A stretch of DNA of 64,000 nt, taken from Capitulum mitella. Lineage: Eukaryota > Arthropoda > Thecostraca > Pollicipedomorpha > Pollicipedidae. Where the stretch lies: contig CP099849.1 in the NCBI GenBank assembly GCA_030062745.1, forward strand, positions 20,979,144-21,043,143, read 5' to 3'. The notes beneath the pieces are model-generated. The model did no database searches, was not told the origin of the DNA, and saw nothing but the letters and a program-made list of their open reading frames with translations. The position numbers and the translations under genes were made by a program. Shown in pieces: positions 1 to 45,879 of this stretch; the stretch's first letter is position 1, and the number at the start of each line of letters is the position of its first letter.

Positions 1-1459
1 TCACAGGCGCGTACGGTCTTGGCGTAGTCGGCGGGCGAGACGGTCTGCGCCGCGCTCAGCGCGATAACACGTGTGCCGGCGGGCGAGGTCTGTCTGCGGG
101 GCTGTCGGAAGGAGGCGGTTGGACGGATTTGACGGCAGGTGCCGTCCGACCGGCGGGTGCAGGGAGGGCTGGTGGATTTTGCGCGTGAAAAGAACGCTAC
201 CGATTGGCTTTTCCGGTTTGGTTTCCGTAATTCGGCGAGCTGTAGCATTCTGCCTGCTTACGGCCGCGTGGCTGTTGTGTGCGGCCTGTGCTGCACCTGT
301 TATTTAAATCTTTTTTACGGGATCCGGCTAGTTAAATAGGCACGGTGGGCGTAAACTCAGTGCCGGATGTGCACGAAAAGCTCCGTAGCCAGAGGCAGCA
401 CCATGGGCCCCGAAATAGAATGGCCCGCTCAGACCTGGGGCTAGTCTTGTCGGGACCTTGACGGCACGTTAAGGAACCCTCAAAGCCATTTGGCTCGGCG
501 CCGGGAACAAGATTAATCCACATTTAGGAGCATTTGGAGAACTGGGGTCAGGGTTACCGTCACTAACTTGGCCCAATGTAAACTCGGTGTCCAGTAGTGA
601 ACATCCAAAGTCAACGTGTGAAAAATGGACCAAAAACTTGCCGTTTATTAGGCTGCTACTGCGATTAGTGAAACGCACGTTCGAGAATATTTTGGTAGAC
701 AGTGGAATTTGGCTGTGCTTTCTACGTGGAACTCTGATCTGCCGAATTTAATGAAATCCGCTGACTCACGCGAGTTCTGTTCCACATGTGTGCTCATCTC
801 GCACACAGCGATCCCAGGGATCTTCTGCCTGCGTGCGCGGTTGTTCGAAATACGAGGCATCGTCATCAAGGCCTTGCTTGGACCCTTGGGTACGAGAACA
901 GAGTGTCCAGATGAGTGCCATCGCTGAAAACAGATCAGTGCGATGTGAAAATTGCTGGGTAGCGAAGCGACGTTCATGTCGAAGAGCGTTTGGCTGTCTT
1001 CCATGTGGATGTGCATCTTGTCCTTGAGGTGGAGTTACACCAGAAAGTATATTGTCTTGCCGTCCATCTACTCTTGTAATTTCCCAGACTTGATGGAACC
1101 TTTTCGCAAATTCATTGAAACCCAAAGCTTCACCAGCACGTTTTCCGGTGAATCTAGATGTGTCTTTTGTCGTCGATATAAAATTACATCTTTCTTGCGT
1201 TTGTATGTGCCGATCACTTCAGTCTTCAGTCCTATTTGGAGCAGTCGAGAAAGGAAACCAAAAGAAGAAACGAGTTATTTGCTCAGCTCAGCAAGTAGAC
1301 AAGCTTTTATGTGTTTTTAGTGGATGAACTGGGCTGGCATATGTCATCTCTCCATGGGCATGGTGTCATAAAGCAGTTTGCAGGCATGCAAATGCAAAAT
1401 CCCACGTACACGCCTCGCCGATGCACCCTTGACATGACTGATGGCGGCTCGTTTTTCAG
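1..1459. other. Upstream region, no gene recognised
   Basis: The open frames here are short, overlap on both strands and show no domain, codon bias or splice pattern that I recognise. Base composition is mixed up to about 1,440 and then becomes very GC- and CpG-rich up to the first coding exon. An acceptor-like site (pyrimidine run then CAG at 1457-1459) precedes the first coding exon. This suggests that the promoter and one or more 5' untranslated exons lie in this stretch or farther upstream. I could not identify a TATA box or initiator with confidence. Confidence 0.5.
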
Positions 1460-1666
1460 CCGGCCCTGACCGGCGTCGGTGATGCATGCCCGCGTCTGGG
1501 GCTGACGGCTCTGTTGAGGGTGTGGCGGACCCAGACGCGCCGCCCGGCGCCCCCTGACCGCGGCCCGGTCGTCTGACGGTCCCGTCTGTGTCCGGCAGCG
1601 GGCGGCGGGCGCCGCTGACGCCTGCCTGGTGACGGTCGCCGCGCGCGCGGGCGCCCGGCCGCCGCC

Positions 1667-33726
<32,060 letters not shown>

Positions 33727-35200
33727 GCGGCGGCCGGCCGGCGCCGGGGCGGCAGGCGGGGGCCGCCGCCGCCGGCGGTCCGTCCTGCAGGTCCATTACC
33801 GGACCGGCGGCGGCGGCGGTCACGCGGTCCGGTCCGGTCTGGTCCGGTCTGGTGTCCGACTCTCGACCGACAGACCGCCCGCGCCTCCGACGGCGGCGGC
33901 GGCGGCAGAGGGCGTCCTACAGACGCGCGTCCGCGTCTGTAGACGTGGCCCGCGACCGCAGAGCGGCGGCAGCCGGCCGCGACGGACAGAAGAAGGGCTT
34001 CCATTGTTCTCCGGACCCGGCCGATAGCCGGGTGCTCACAGGCAGCCATCGTGGACAGCGGCCGCGTGCGGACGGTGCTCTTTTTACACCCGTTACTCGC
34101 TGTTTTAGGTATATCAGACCGCGTAACCGTGTGCCTTTTACTCGGCGTTTTAGCAGCTAGGGCCGGCGGGCCTGGGCACTGCGCGGGCCGACGCCTCGAG
34201 AATACTGTGCCTTGTGACGGCAGCGGTGTGTCGGCCGTGCCATGACATGACTGCGACGGGCGGCCGGAGCCCGAGCTCAGAGCTCGCGCGGCTAACGCCT
34301 CCCGGTGACGAACCAGGCACCCACGGTGCCGGGCGTCACGCGTCACGGGTGGCGGGCGCTGGTCGTGCACGTGAAACGCATCGTGTGTGCATCTAGCGCC
34401 GGCCCCGCTGGCGCGGTGGACCGTCCGCATGACTGGTGACGTCACGGATCATGTGAGTCTGACTGCGTGTGCCGTCCCGTTGATGCTGCTCTCCTGGGCA
34501 TGAGCGAGCGTTGTCGTTACTAAACCCGTAACATCTCTGGCGATTTCCGCCGTACTGACCGCTTTGTGTGAGTGGAGGCGACGGCTGACGGCTGCCCTCG
34601 CGGTTGCCGGCGGCTCGTACGCGCGTGTTTATCAGTGGCGATGTTGATCGTGGGTCACAGCGTTGTTTTGTTTTCTGGCGGACGAATGGGCTGACGCTGA
34701 TCTGAGACCGCAGCCGTTGTTTCTCTACGCTGTGGGCCCGTGTCGGACGCCGTACGGTGGCAGTTACGAATCCGTTCAGACGACTAGCCGAAGCCCCGAC
34801 TTTGCGCCGGGCGATATTGGTGCTTAATTTTACACAGGCTTGACGCTTAATTTCGTCGGACGCTAAGGACATAATGGCAGCAGACGGTGGAATAATGTCG
34901 TGCTCCGTGTCGGCAGCGCTCCGCGCCGTGTGACCGACGAACCGGAGCGGGGCGATGGGCGAGCTCGGCTCGGAGCAATAAATATTTTGTACGTTTGCTG
35001 GCGCCGGTGTTGGCCAACCCGGTGGGGTAGCCCGGCCGCTGGGCCGTGTCAGCCGGCGGCAGCCGCGTCCGGGCCTTGTAGCCGCCGCCGGGGACCGTGT
35101 CGGGGGAGCGGGGGATGGGAGGCGGCTTCCGGCCGTTGGGGGTCTCCCACGGAGGCCGGCGTCCGGTGAAGACGGGCGCTGTGTGCAGCGGAGCAACACA
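33727..35200 (+). other. Farp 3' untranslated region and downstream flank
   Basis: It is GC-rich with no recognisable coding sequence. The probable end of the transcript is set by the AATAAA at 34977-34982. Confidence 0.6.
34977..34982 (+). terminator. Candidate Farp poly(A) signal
   Basis: AATAAA about 1.25 kb after the stop, followed by TATTTTGTACG and then G/T-rich sequence. It is the first canonical hexamer after the stop that I noticed. Confidence 0.5.
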
Positions 35201-36415
35201 GACCGGTCACGATGTTTGGTGATACGCCGGCAGCGTTTTCAGAGTCGGGAAGATAAAGTGGCCTCCACTTTGAGTCGATTGTCTTCATGCAACTTCATAG
35301 GGCTATTTCCCTTTTTCATGGAGTACCTGCCCGTCTCAACTCGTCTCCCCTCCCCTTCCCCCTCCCCTCCACTTCCGACGTCCTTGTCCGCTGTTCCTCG
35401 GATTGGACAGGCGATACGTTTCCCGAGAAGTTCATGGCTTCCGTCAAGCTGACGGTCTTGCTACACGTCGCACCTTGTGCTTCGCACGTCAGGTGCCACG
35501 TGGCTACCCTTGTTAGCTGTACCGGCGCCGCACGATGTACTGAAGGCTGTTCCGCAGTATCGACGTAGTCAACAACGCCATGATATGGCCGAGTATTAGT
35601 TTTATCGTTATCGGCGGGCCTGAGTGCCGTCATAACCTGGCCGCGAAGCCTTCGGAACATGGACGACCGCAGGCTATCGGATGCCCGTAGTCGGCGACGC
35701 TGCAGGAACCAGAACCGCGGGCAACAGACCAATCTGAGCTTTCCGGAACGAATCCAGCACCAAAAGACAAAAGAGGAGAGAAGCAGAAGATGAGCTTCAT
35801 TTTGGTAAACCGATTGGCAACCTGCCTCCTGGGACATGCGTATAGCGGTGCAAAGCAAGTAAGGCGGCGACCTTCCAAATTTTGGGAGATTTTAAATCCG
35901 GTGTGTTTGTCTGGAAAGGAGTACTCAGAAATTATTTCGACACCACCAGCTTTAAAACTCACTTTCGCGCTTGCGCGAGGAACAGTGAACAAGGCATACA
36001 TTTATTTCAGTAACCAAGGCTGAATTGCAATTATTTCTTTTGCCACTATAATTAATAACGCTTCGCCGCCGCTGCTTCCAAGAAGCCGGGCGTGAGAGGA
36101 AATTAGTCTGCGGCCGGTGCGCAACAGATGGTCTACGTAATCGCAGTCTGACTCCTGACCTTTTTCCAGTCCGGTCTTTTTGCGCGACGAATGGCAGCAC
36201 ATCTGGTCTGCTTTGACTGCGGAAAACCTCAAACTGAAGTCTTGTGTATAGGAGTCGTGGCAGTGCTGTCGTTTTTTTTTCGTAAATGATACGTTTTTAA
36301 ACGTTTTTTTTGTAGTGATAAATGGACCGAACCGAGGGTCGGGCAACCCGGCTTCACATTAAATATGAGTTTCTCAACGGATGTATCCCAGCTTATTTTG
36401 CCCAAAGACAATTTT
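35200..36415. other. Transition from GC-rich to AT-rich sequence, no gene recognised
   Basis: Base composition drops here. Open frames on both strands are short and lack domains. Confidence 0.6.
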
Positions 36416-36420
36416 TCATA

Positions 36421-36463
<43 letters not shown>

Positions 36464-36484
36464 GATAGATAGATAGATAGATAT
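36416..36484. repeat. TA and GATA compound microsatellite
   Basis: An alternating TA tract of about 45 bases is followed by five to six GATA units. Confidence 0.97.
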
Positions 36485-36639
36485 ACAGAAAAGTACCAGG
36501 TTAGGTACGTATCTGTGCAAGAATGCTATCTAATGCTCGTGCGTTCACTTGTATGGAATTCGCGACTGTAGGGCAAATCAACACTACTACTACCGTACCA
36601 CCTACCGACACCCGGGAATCGAAGTCACGTGAGACGAGA

Positions 36640-36960
36640 CAGGAGCAGGCTCCTGAGAGCTGGCCGCGTCCACACGTACGCCACCCGCCGATATTCGCTC
36701 TGTAATGGCGAAACAGGAGAAATGGATGCAGACCTCCGCCATCTGCTCGTCTTGTCCTGCGCGACAGACTCTGCGAGGAGCATTGTGGACGTTTTGACCC
36801 ACCGGGATCTGCTCCGCGGTGACTTCGCTTTTTCATTCCTGCTGGCGCTCCCTGAAACCCAAATAACGAACATGCCATGCCATTTCTATACAGCAAATTC
36901 CAAAAGATTTCACCCTATTTTCTCTATCAAACTGATTAACCGTCACCGGTACAGGAGGGG
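36640..36960 (+). pseudogene. Non-LTR retrotransposon C-terminal remnant
   Basis: A + frame reads YSLCNGE, then DADLRHLLVLSC and a basic tail. This matches the C-x2-C...H-x3-C zinc-knuckle-like tail found at the end of many arthropod non-LTR reverse-transcriptase proteins; the second Cys is replaced by Asn. Nothing recognisable of the catalytic domain lies upstream, so it is a 5'-truncated or decayed copy. Confidence 0.5.
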
Positions 36961-37066
36961 TTGGTGTAACTCCTCTCAGGCGTTCCGCAAAATGCCCTAT
37001 GATAATCCCTCCATCGCTCTGAAATTATGCATAGCCGAGTTCCGAACCTTTTTACATATTCCCTGA

Positions 37067-38430
37067 GAATATGAGATTTATACATTGACAGGTTGCCATC
37101 CCATGTCCTCCTTCCCAGGGGCATATCGTTTGGAAATTGTGATACGGCGATGGTCGTCATCGATAGCAAACGTTCTAGAGTTCTATAGTGCTCAGTCTTA
37201 CTCATTTTCATGTGTGGGTGTCACCCATGGTAATGGCGACCTTCGCGCTTGGGTCCTTGTCTGGACCAAGTTTATCTTCGGTTAAAATCACCATTTGAGG
37301 CAAAGACATTTTTTGATCTTGTGTTGACCTCAGAGTCTGAAGAAGGCTGAAACGCTGATTTACATTGCCGCAGTAGTTTCAGTCCTAGTATACATCTTAA
37401 AACCGTCGTGCCCCTCAAAAACGCCCTATATATAACGTTCCTTCCCTCCGATACCAATGGAAACCAGTATGTACTGACATGACCTCCTTTGGGATGGTTG
37501 CCTGTAAGGTCGTTGTAATTTAAAAATGCCAAATGGGATGCCACGCTGCAGCCGTACGACCAAGATGCACGCTCGTTTTATTTTATTGTTCCATCAAGTC
37601 AAGGTTGGAAGTAACATGATGATTTATCAACTGTTATACTGTCGTTCTGCCGAAGGCTGCCAGATGGCGAACACTGGCGAGGGACATTAAGTACGGCGAA
37701 AGAGGCAAAAGCCAATTGGATGTCGCAGGACGTTTCTTGACTCGCTTTATTGAACGGTTACTATACTGAGTCATGCCAACCGCCCACGGTTTATCGCGAC
37801 ATTTGTACTTCCATACCGCCTCGGACATTTGTATTGTATGCGGCATTTGTATTTCCATACTTCCACCTGGACTCGAAAGGCAAAATCGAATCCAAAGACG
37901 CGCTGCAACTTGGTCTGCCAAATCGCAGATGTAAATTTCAGTTCAGCGTGAAGTTCAAGATCAGTAACGATTCACACATTTCCACGCCGTGAGATTTCCG
38001 CGCCTCTAGAAAATCAGAAATATGTTGAACGTCACGCATCGCAATTCTATCGAATGGTAACGGTAAAAAGTTGGATTAGTCATGGCCAGCTGAAGTCCCA
38101 TTCGCGAATAGTCATGCGATATTTAAATTTGACCTGGAATGTTTCTCAAATGTTTTCTTTTATAAAACAAACGGTATACATGTATTGTGAAACTACATAT
38201 GTATTCACATTTACCTCACGGGTCATATTGTAATAAAATGGCGCGCGAGAGCGCAAATCATGGTTCAAATCGAACCTTTGACCTTGGCCAAGCCTGAAGG
38301 TTACCACTGAGCGCAGTGAGTTTAGACGCCATCGTTTGACAATCAGTTCGCTTCTGCAGATCCTGCACAACAGGAACTATCTGTCGTCGCCGTTGTGGTC
38401 ACTGTAATGATCGCCAACTTCACATACACC
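37067..38430. other. AT-rich intergenic sequence
   Basis: No domain-bearing frames. The sequence has the diffuse character of old repeats. Confidence 0.5.
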
Positions 38431-38960
38431 GACCATCGGGGGAGCGATGCTTCGGCCGGGGTGCAGCCGTGAAATGGATCTGGCCGCGTCGCAGCCCCCT
38501 ATCAGAAGCAGTAGGGGTGCCAGGCGGCATTCGGTCGCGGGGAGAAGGGGGGGGGGGGCGACCACGTGCGCTGCCCGTGTCTCCGTGGCACCAGCGGCGG
38601 GGGTGAGCTCACCGCTCGGCGTCCATCAACTGATGGCCGCGGCGTCAGTGAGCCGCGCGCCCGGCCGCTCTGTTTATCTGGCTATGAATGAGTGTTTGGA
38701 TGGACCCTGAGCACCTCTGATGGCGCGGCCGGGCCGGTCGCCGCAGCAGAATGCAGCCGCCGCCTGGAGCCCGTCAGGGACAGCGCCGCCCCGGTCGCCG
38801 TGTCGGCGCCGTCGCCCGGGCTGCCCATCTCCGGCCGGGCCAGGCCGGCTCATACCGGCTGGGAGCGGCGCCGGGCTGCGCAGCAGGCGGCGCGAACCGG
38901 TCCACGCAGCGTCGCCGCCGTGCTGCTGAGTACTGGACAGAGCTTGTGTCGATGTCCTCT
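38430..38960. other. GC-rich island in AT-rich DNA
   Basis: A 530-base CpG-rich patch with short overlapping open frames on both strands. It could be a promoter or untranslated exon of an unseen gene, or a repeat. No splice or domain evidence was found. Confidence 0.4.
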
Positions 38961-41900
38961 GGTCCATGGGTGCAACCACGGTGGCTAGGGGTACATGCCC
39001 CTTCCAATTTTGGCAAAATGGGTTTTTGTTCCCCCAAGTTGGCTCGGAAAGTCAACTTTTTTGCAATTTCCCGTTGAAAAATAACATTTTGGGGCAGATT
39101 GTCCCCCAGATCTTCATTTTAACCCCTCCCCGAGTTTCCGAGACGTGATTACACCCATGCTTCGATCAAGATTCGTGGTATTTTGTCGTCCTGCCGCACG
39201 GGTTGAGTCCCAGCCGGAGATCTCGGGCTCAGCGTAAAAACGTGGCTCGGTGAAGCGCAGCGAGAGGTGGAGACGTTCCATTCCAGGAAGCGGGCCTGGT
39301 CACACAGGCTGCGGTCAGCGCTGTGAGTGAGAAAGGTGGCGAGACCTTCCTGTCGCTGAAGACGAATGGCTGTTCCCCTGAGTAAACACGAAAACTTGTT
39401 CCGGCGAGCAAAGGACTTGTAAATCCGTTCTGGTTCTGGTCAGCCCGGCGGGGCTTCAGTTTCGCAATCGTCTGGCGAAAGGTTGTTGACATGGTGTGGG
39501 CATGCAGTATTGGACACAACATCCGAAAACGTCTAGGTTTTCGTTCGTGTCGTGATGAGCATAGCATTGCCTCATTTCTCTGATGATGAAATAAGGCAGT
39601 GTTTGTTCTGATGAAAGCAATACTTACGAACTGAAAAAACATTAGATTAAAAACATTGGCACTGAGCGATACCGGTAGCTTTGGCTTAATCTTTTGACTT
39701 AGAGATCAGAAAACGCTTCCGCCGCAGAACAATTCGCACATCCCATGAAGAGCTTTTGTTGAGCTTTGCAATGCCGCTGAATTCGACCATACCAGACGCC
39801 AGGTTCTGGTGGTCTGGAATAGGTACGGCATACAGACTGGCCTGAGATCCCCCTGCCTGCATCCACCAATGGCCAGGTGCAACAGCAGCTTTGCAGAAAC
39901 TACACTGAATGCCATGCCAACTTTCTTTGCAAAACTAGTTGTATCCGTGCTTCTTCATTATAAACACACCTGAGCCTGACGTAACTTTGCTGCGAAAATG
40001 ATCGTTGTGAATGCGATGTAGATATTCATTTGCCTTTTCCTTCCAGTTTAAAATGAAACTTCACTTAAGTCGTCCGGTCCAATGCCTTCGGCTTTGGCAC
40101 AGCAAGATAAGCTGATGAATTCAGTAAGCATGGCTAGAGTTAAAACGTGTCAAAATGGCTGGAGTTGAAATGTGGTCAGTTGCACGTCTCATAGCCCTGT
40201 GACAGGGGCGCAGCCAGCATTTTCTTAAGGGGGAGGGCGTGCGAACTGAAATCATACGAAAACCTCCTGCTGGGAAGGCGATATGCAATGGTTTTTACAA
40301 AAAAAATGCGGACCTAAGGTGACCCCTTTGGCTGCGCCGGTACCCCGTGATACGTACATCTGAAATGTTGCCGCAACATGAAGGGTAGTACAAAGGGGAG
40401 CATGAAGACGTTGATTTCAGAATCATTAAACAATTCCAACTTATGGATTATCATAAGCATAGCTTCATACCTTGAACTCGTATTTTATGATCTCAAAGTG
40501 ATGGTTTTAGCATACATGCAGGGAACACATACCGGGCATGACTTGCGTAGGTCCCGTGACGTTAGAAAAAGTCCTTCAGGAAAGTACGTGCCGGATATGG
40601 CAGACGGCCATATCCGGTCAGGTCAGGTACGTGACTATGGCAACCAATTATGTTTACGTACATACTGTATTAATTACAGGATCGGAGTGCGCCGAACTGA
40701 ATGTTTTGCTGGTATTAGGCATTTCCCTTTTTCCTTCCTCGTCCGTTTTTGGGGGGATGAATGTTGGTAGACAAAACATGGTCAAACGCCCAGATTTCAT
40801 CCTCAGATTACTGGTGGAGCCGGTCAGGCAATGTTTAAGATACCTGCATGGAAGAGCCACCCCTTTCGGACACGAACACGAACACGAACTTGAACATGAC
40901 CCGAAAGGCGCGAGCATGGCAGCCACTAAGATATTATCACGGATAAGGTAATCTGCGAATAGCAGTCTGATGCCCACAACACTGGTCCGTTTCCCATGAC
41001 AAGCCGCGATTTCATCACCCGATAATCGCACAACATTCTTCCAAAGACACGTAACCCGAAACGGTGGTATATTTTAGATTCCAAGCGAAGGCGATTGCTC
41101 TGGCTGTGCTGGGTTCAGGGACCAGGCGGGCGGCAGTCGGAAAATCTTTGATCAATCAAAAATGTCCCCACCTTAAGTACAGACTACAAAGCACGTTCGT
41201 GTACGGCCCTGGACAAGGGCAGTCGTCGTTGTCATCGACATCTCGCCCCGGTGCATTCTTGCAGGGTCGCCGGTTTCAACCTGTTGTCTGCAGCGGAATT
41301 CCGTGGCATTTCCGAGTTGCTGGTCCCGCAACTCGGACATAGCCCCAGCAGCTGGTGGCTGCTAATGAACTCTGAATTCCAAGGCCTGGAACAGGGGTGC
41401 GGCATGCCGCAGCACAGGAAGGCCCAAGGCCCCGTCAGCTTTGGGGAATTTTAAAAACGAGACCCGTGGTTTTGAACGGAAAGAAATCGATCTCGGAATG
41501 GTGCTACCCCCACCGTCTTGAAAAACGTGGGCATGTCAAAAACTCTTCGAGTTGTCCTTGAGGTGGCCGATGGGGACTCTTCACCTTTCCACTGCTCCGA
41601 ATTGACCGATGTAGACTCAGCAAGTGGAATAAATGGGTCACTTGAAATGAAAACTAGTGCAAATAACGATGAAATAATTACACAGCAAAACTATGTGATT
41701 CCACGGGGTATGCTTTTAAGAGCAAAATGAGTTATTTCCTTGGATTCCCTCAACCCTATTCCCGGCAGGGAGGGTGAATCCGCCCCCCTCGGTTTTTTTG
41801 CTTGCCAATTCCAGGATTTTTAACGCAGCTTCACGAAACTTAGTGACTTTTCCTAGCTATTCTTTCCACACGCTGTGACAAAATTTCACAATTCTACTTT

Positions 41901-43227
41901 GCTCAGGAGCGGAGCCAGGCAACGTTTTTGGAGGCACCTCAGGCAATTTTTGGCCATGTTGAGGGTAAAATAAAAATGTCTGCCAAAAACAGAGTTTCTA
42001 AGATAGAACTTAGAACTTTGTATGGATGTATAGCTAAATAGTTGGGCAATGTGCGCACAGAATTTTGTTTATCTGAAGTCATTTTAAAAGGCTAGGTCAA
42101 GGTCAAAAGTCAAAATTTGTTTTTTTGCAATACTTTCGCCGCCATCTTTTTCAAATGCCAAATCCGGAATATATATGACGTAGAAGGGTGCCCTCTACTT
42201 GTGTACCAAGTTTCAGCTTGATATCAGGTTGGGTCACGGAGCTATGACCTAAAATGTCAGTGCGCGTACCCTACATCGCAATAGCCATAAAATGAGATTT
42301 TTGGAATAGAATGAATTCAAATGACTGAAAACGTTTACTGATAATATCAAATGCATACGAGATCATTCCAGGTGACCCCAAGGTCACTGGAGGTCATTTA
42401 AGGTGAAAGGTCACAAGTTGCTCTGAAGAACGTGTAACCATGACAGTTCCCCCTTTTTCATGTCCCTGGCACCGCATATGCTAACATTATACAAACATTG
42501 TAATGCGATTTTTACTTCTTTAGCATAGCATGACTAGCAGAAGCCAAAAAAGTGTTTTTACCTTTTTTGCTCATTCATTTGTTAGAAAACTAATCCTCCT
42601 ATTTTTGAAACCCTGTGAACACCCATGAATTTTCTCAAAATTTCAGATTTGTGGACCCATGGTAAAAGCCCTATCCATAAGCTTTCGATTCATGCCAGTT
42701 TCATTGAAATCGGTCGATAAACAATGGAGTTATAAGAAATCCAAAAGCACCCCCCATTTTGACATTTTTACCCCCCTGTATCCACAAATTTCGAAATTTT
42801 GAAAATTTCTTTTTATAAAAATGTAGTTTACGTCACGGAAAATCGATTAACGTTTGTTGCGATGAAATCGGGTATGCCACTGGTCTATTCATCGACGATT
42901 CCTACTGCCAGCGTCATTTCTCGTCGCAACCTCTCACGCATGGTGTCGCGGGGAACGGTGAAATGCATTATGGCCGTGAAATGGCTGGTGTCTATGCTCG
43001 ATGTATCGGCGCGTAATAAAGACAACGTATTATCTTTCATGCTCTTCCTGCAATTTCGCCAAAGCTAACGACTGGCTTATTCATCCAACGTTTGTTTTTA
43101 TCGAATTCGTTGCCATTTACATCTCAAACGACTATAAGAACATGGCTTACTTCGGAAAAGCTTGGGTGAGGCGCGCATTTTCCTGTTGTTGTCGGAGCAC
43201 TAACTTAGCAGCGTCGTTTCTCACCAC
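38960..43227. other. AT-rich intergenic repeats
   Basis: No coding sequence recognised. Segments such as 40,200-40,240 (GGGGCGCAGCCAGCATTTTC) and 41,905-41,935 (GGAGCGGAGCCAGGCA) look like ends of one dispersed repeat family. About 42,080-42,790 has the long homopurine/A-T texture of old non-coding repeats. Confidence 0.45.
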
Positions 43228-43500
43228 AAGGACGTAGCCAAAGGGGGGGCGTGGGGACCATGCCCCCTCCCCCCTGAACCGAACGGTCTGCACTAGATAT
43301 ATAGCGATTTCGCAGGAACACGGAATAGTGATCATATATATGCTGCAAAAGCAAACATTATATGTATTTCTGTGGGTTGAATATGAGGTCAGTTGCATAA
43401 TATTGCTGTTTTTCCCTATAAATTTCGTCACATGCCAGTGACATATGACAGAATTTAACACTTGGCCCTCCCCCTGAGGAAAATCCTAGTTACGTGCCTG
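43228..43500. mobile_element. Possible short non-autonomous DNA transposon
   Basis: The left side reads GGACGTAGCCAAAGGGGGGG. The right side, read on the opposite strand, starts AGGCACGTAACTAGGATTTT and continues into GGGGGAGGG. The two ends are partly complementary (ACGTA-C-A ... GGGGG). They resemble the ends seen at 40.2 and 41.9 kb. I could not define a target duplication. Confidence 0.35.
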
Positions 43501-44150
43501 CCCCACCAACTCAGAAACGTCATGCCTCACCTACTCAAAAGCACCGCACCTCATTTCATCTCACACCTTAGTCTTTATTCCCAAATGTACTCACGTCAGG
43601 TTCAGGCGACTGCCCTATTCCCAAAACTGTATGAGACAAATAACTTAACACCGGGACTTTTGTCCGCTGAATTCGATATTGTTTTCGTAACGGGCGGTGA
43701 TCACCATGAAAGTTACAAAGGTCAAATGTACACCATGTTTATATGAGCAATACGTATTTTCGAAATTTTCGTCGGACATCCAACACCATCTTGCGCATGT
43801 GTAAATGAAATTTAACGTTTCCAAAAGTAAAATTCATTCGTTATTGCATCACAGTGCCAACCCATAAGCAGACCGTTCACAGGTTAGTCACAGAATTTAG
43901 CTAAAAATGGCATTATTATCATGTGTAGCCAATCGCTTTTAAGCAATGAATCTATCCGACCAAAAACTAAAATTGATTTGGGAATTTATCACTTGGAGGA
44001 AATGGAATAAATATGACAAAGAAGGTAGAAAACAAGTACCTGCAAGACAGAAAAGGTGAAAATGAAAGAGCTTTTCCGAGCTACCAATCATTAATACAGT
44101 ATATTTCAGCGTTTAGTAAGTCAAAAATGTAGGATAAACCAGTCACGTGT
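43500..44150. other. AT-rich intergenic sequence, nothing recognised
   Basis: No frame with recognisable protein character and no clear repeat. Confidence 0.5.
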
Positions 44151-44359
44151 TAACACTGTTAATATATATAATACTTATGAAAAACGGCACTACGCCAGCA
44201 GAGCAAGAACACCAGCTGTATATGACGTCCAGAGTCCGGAGCAGAAAGCACGAGCTTGTCGTCTCTCACGCGCTTTGGCGTGCTGACTGTGTCAGCGACT
44301 GCAGCCATGATGACGGGCGAGTCGTATTTCAGGACGCGTGGACTGTCGTGACTGGTTAA

Positions 44360-45010
44360 CAGGAATAATTCGCTGGAGTGGATATTACGTCACACGAAGC
44401 AGCCTTGGGAAACATCCACGAAAACAGTTCTGGTCTAGGTCCAGGTCCCACGAAGAGGGATGTCAGAGATAAAATATTCCATGAGATGTCTGTCTCTACC
44501 TTACCTGAGGGCGAACTGCCGGTGGAAGCGGAGGATATGCGTTTTGCCCTGTTACCTCGTTGGCACATTACTCCAAAGAAATCATCCAGTTGCTGGCGGA
44601 GACAGAAGGCCCTCTCGTGTCACGAGACTGGAACCCTCTGAAGCTCCTCAGCCTCAGAAGGAATGAACGTCTGGAATACGGTAAAGCAGGAGATGCGCAG
44701 AGGACAGTGGGCACATTCAGACGATATACTCTATCATCTCATCAGACATAGCTTGCAAACCAGTAACCTGGAGTGGTATGAGACATTATGGAAGGATGCT
44801 CCAAGAGCACGCCCTTGCAAGCCGCGCTGAGGTCAACAGCCTAATCTAGGGATTGAACAACCAACCAGATACCTCTGTCTGTGTGTATACATGTTCTGTA
44901 TTTTTACCTCAACACATTCTAGCGTGCAACCTGCTGTTGAGCGTTATCAGTTTTCTAGTGCTTACCAAATTAAACACTCGAAATGCTTCGCCTGTTCAAA
45001 TCCAGCCATG
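44360..45010. repeat. Dispersed repeat, copy A
   Basis: It shares with 45,880-46,560 a series of collinear segments: GGGATGTC followed by GAGATGTxTGTCT, then TTGCTGGCGGAG, CTCGTGTCACG, CCTCTGAAGxTCCTCAGCCTC, and GAGGTCAACAG-TTTAATCT-like sequence. The two copies are diverged and interrupted by indels, so they are old. Confidence 0.7.
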
Positions 45011-45879
45011 TCGGGGAGTTGACACACCAGCGGCCCAACAGGACGTGTACATATGATCGCGGCCCCGGCGTCAGTCAGTCCCGCGCTCGTGCCTGCCGTG
45101 CGGACGCAGGCACGTGCCGGTTTGTCAGTCTAGGCCTGGCGCCACCGCGCACCTTCCTTTTCGCGCCATTTTCTCGTTCTTTCTTGGCTGCCAGGGGTGG
45201 CGCCACCGGGGGAAGGGGGACGGGGAGACGCATACTCTCTTGTTTCCTGTTCGCGAGAACAATGCCCCTTTATCGACGGAGACCATTGCATTTTGCTTTT
45301 TGTGCTGTCACTAAAAGACGGCATTTCTCATTGACGTTGAAGCGCTGTATTGAAGTAACCAAATCGTCCTGCACTCCCTTTGCGTACGCTTTGCAAGTCT
45401 GGTGGCAAACAGCTGAACTTTCAGTAGCGACAGGAATATTTCGGATGCATGGTGAGCAAGCTTTCACTCCGACAAGATTTTAGCATACCGATCGTTTCCG
45501 AGACAACTTAAGCCGTTTTCTTTGGCATGGGGGGGGAGCGGCGGCTGTTGTCGTGTTTGAAAAATTTCCCAATGCTCGGTCATACATGAAGCATCCTTAA
45601 TTTTACGAGTAAATTCTTCCTACCAAGCGTGCGATCAAACAACCGGGAAGCTTCACTTGAATGTCAGAGTTGAACAGCTTCCTACACTTCTGTGAGAAAA
45701 TGATTGACAAGTTATAAACGATTAAAAACCATTGCTCCGGGACGGGCCGTTCAATCCATCTCCCACTCATTCCGAGCTCCAGGCTGCCTGTAGGCAAAAA
45801 CGTGTTAGCACAGAAAACGTGTGAAACGTAGCACTGCACTGGCAAGTTGCTACGACGTTAACATGTCACGCAGTAATGC

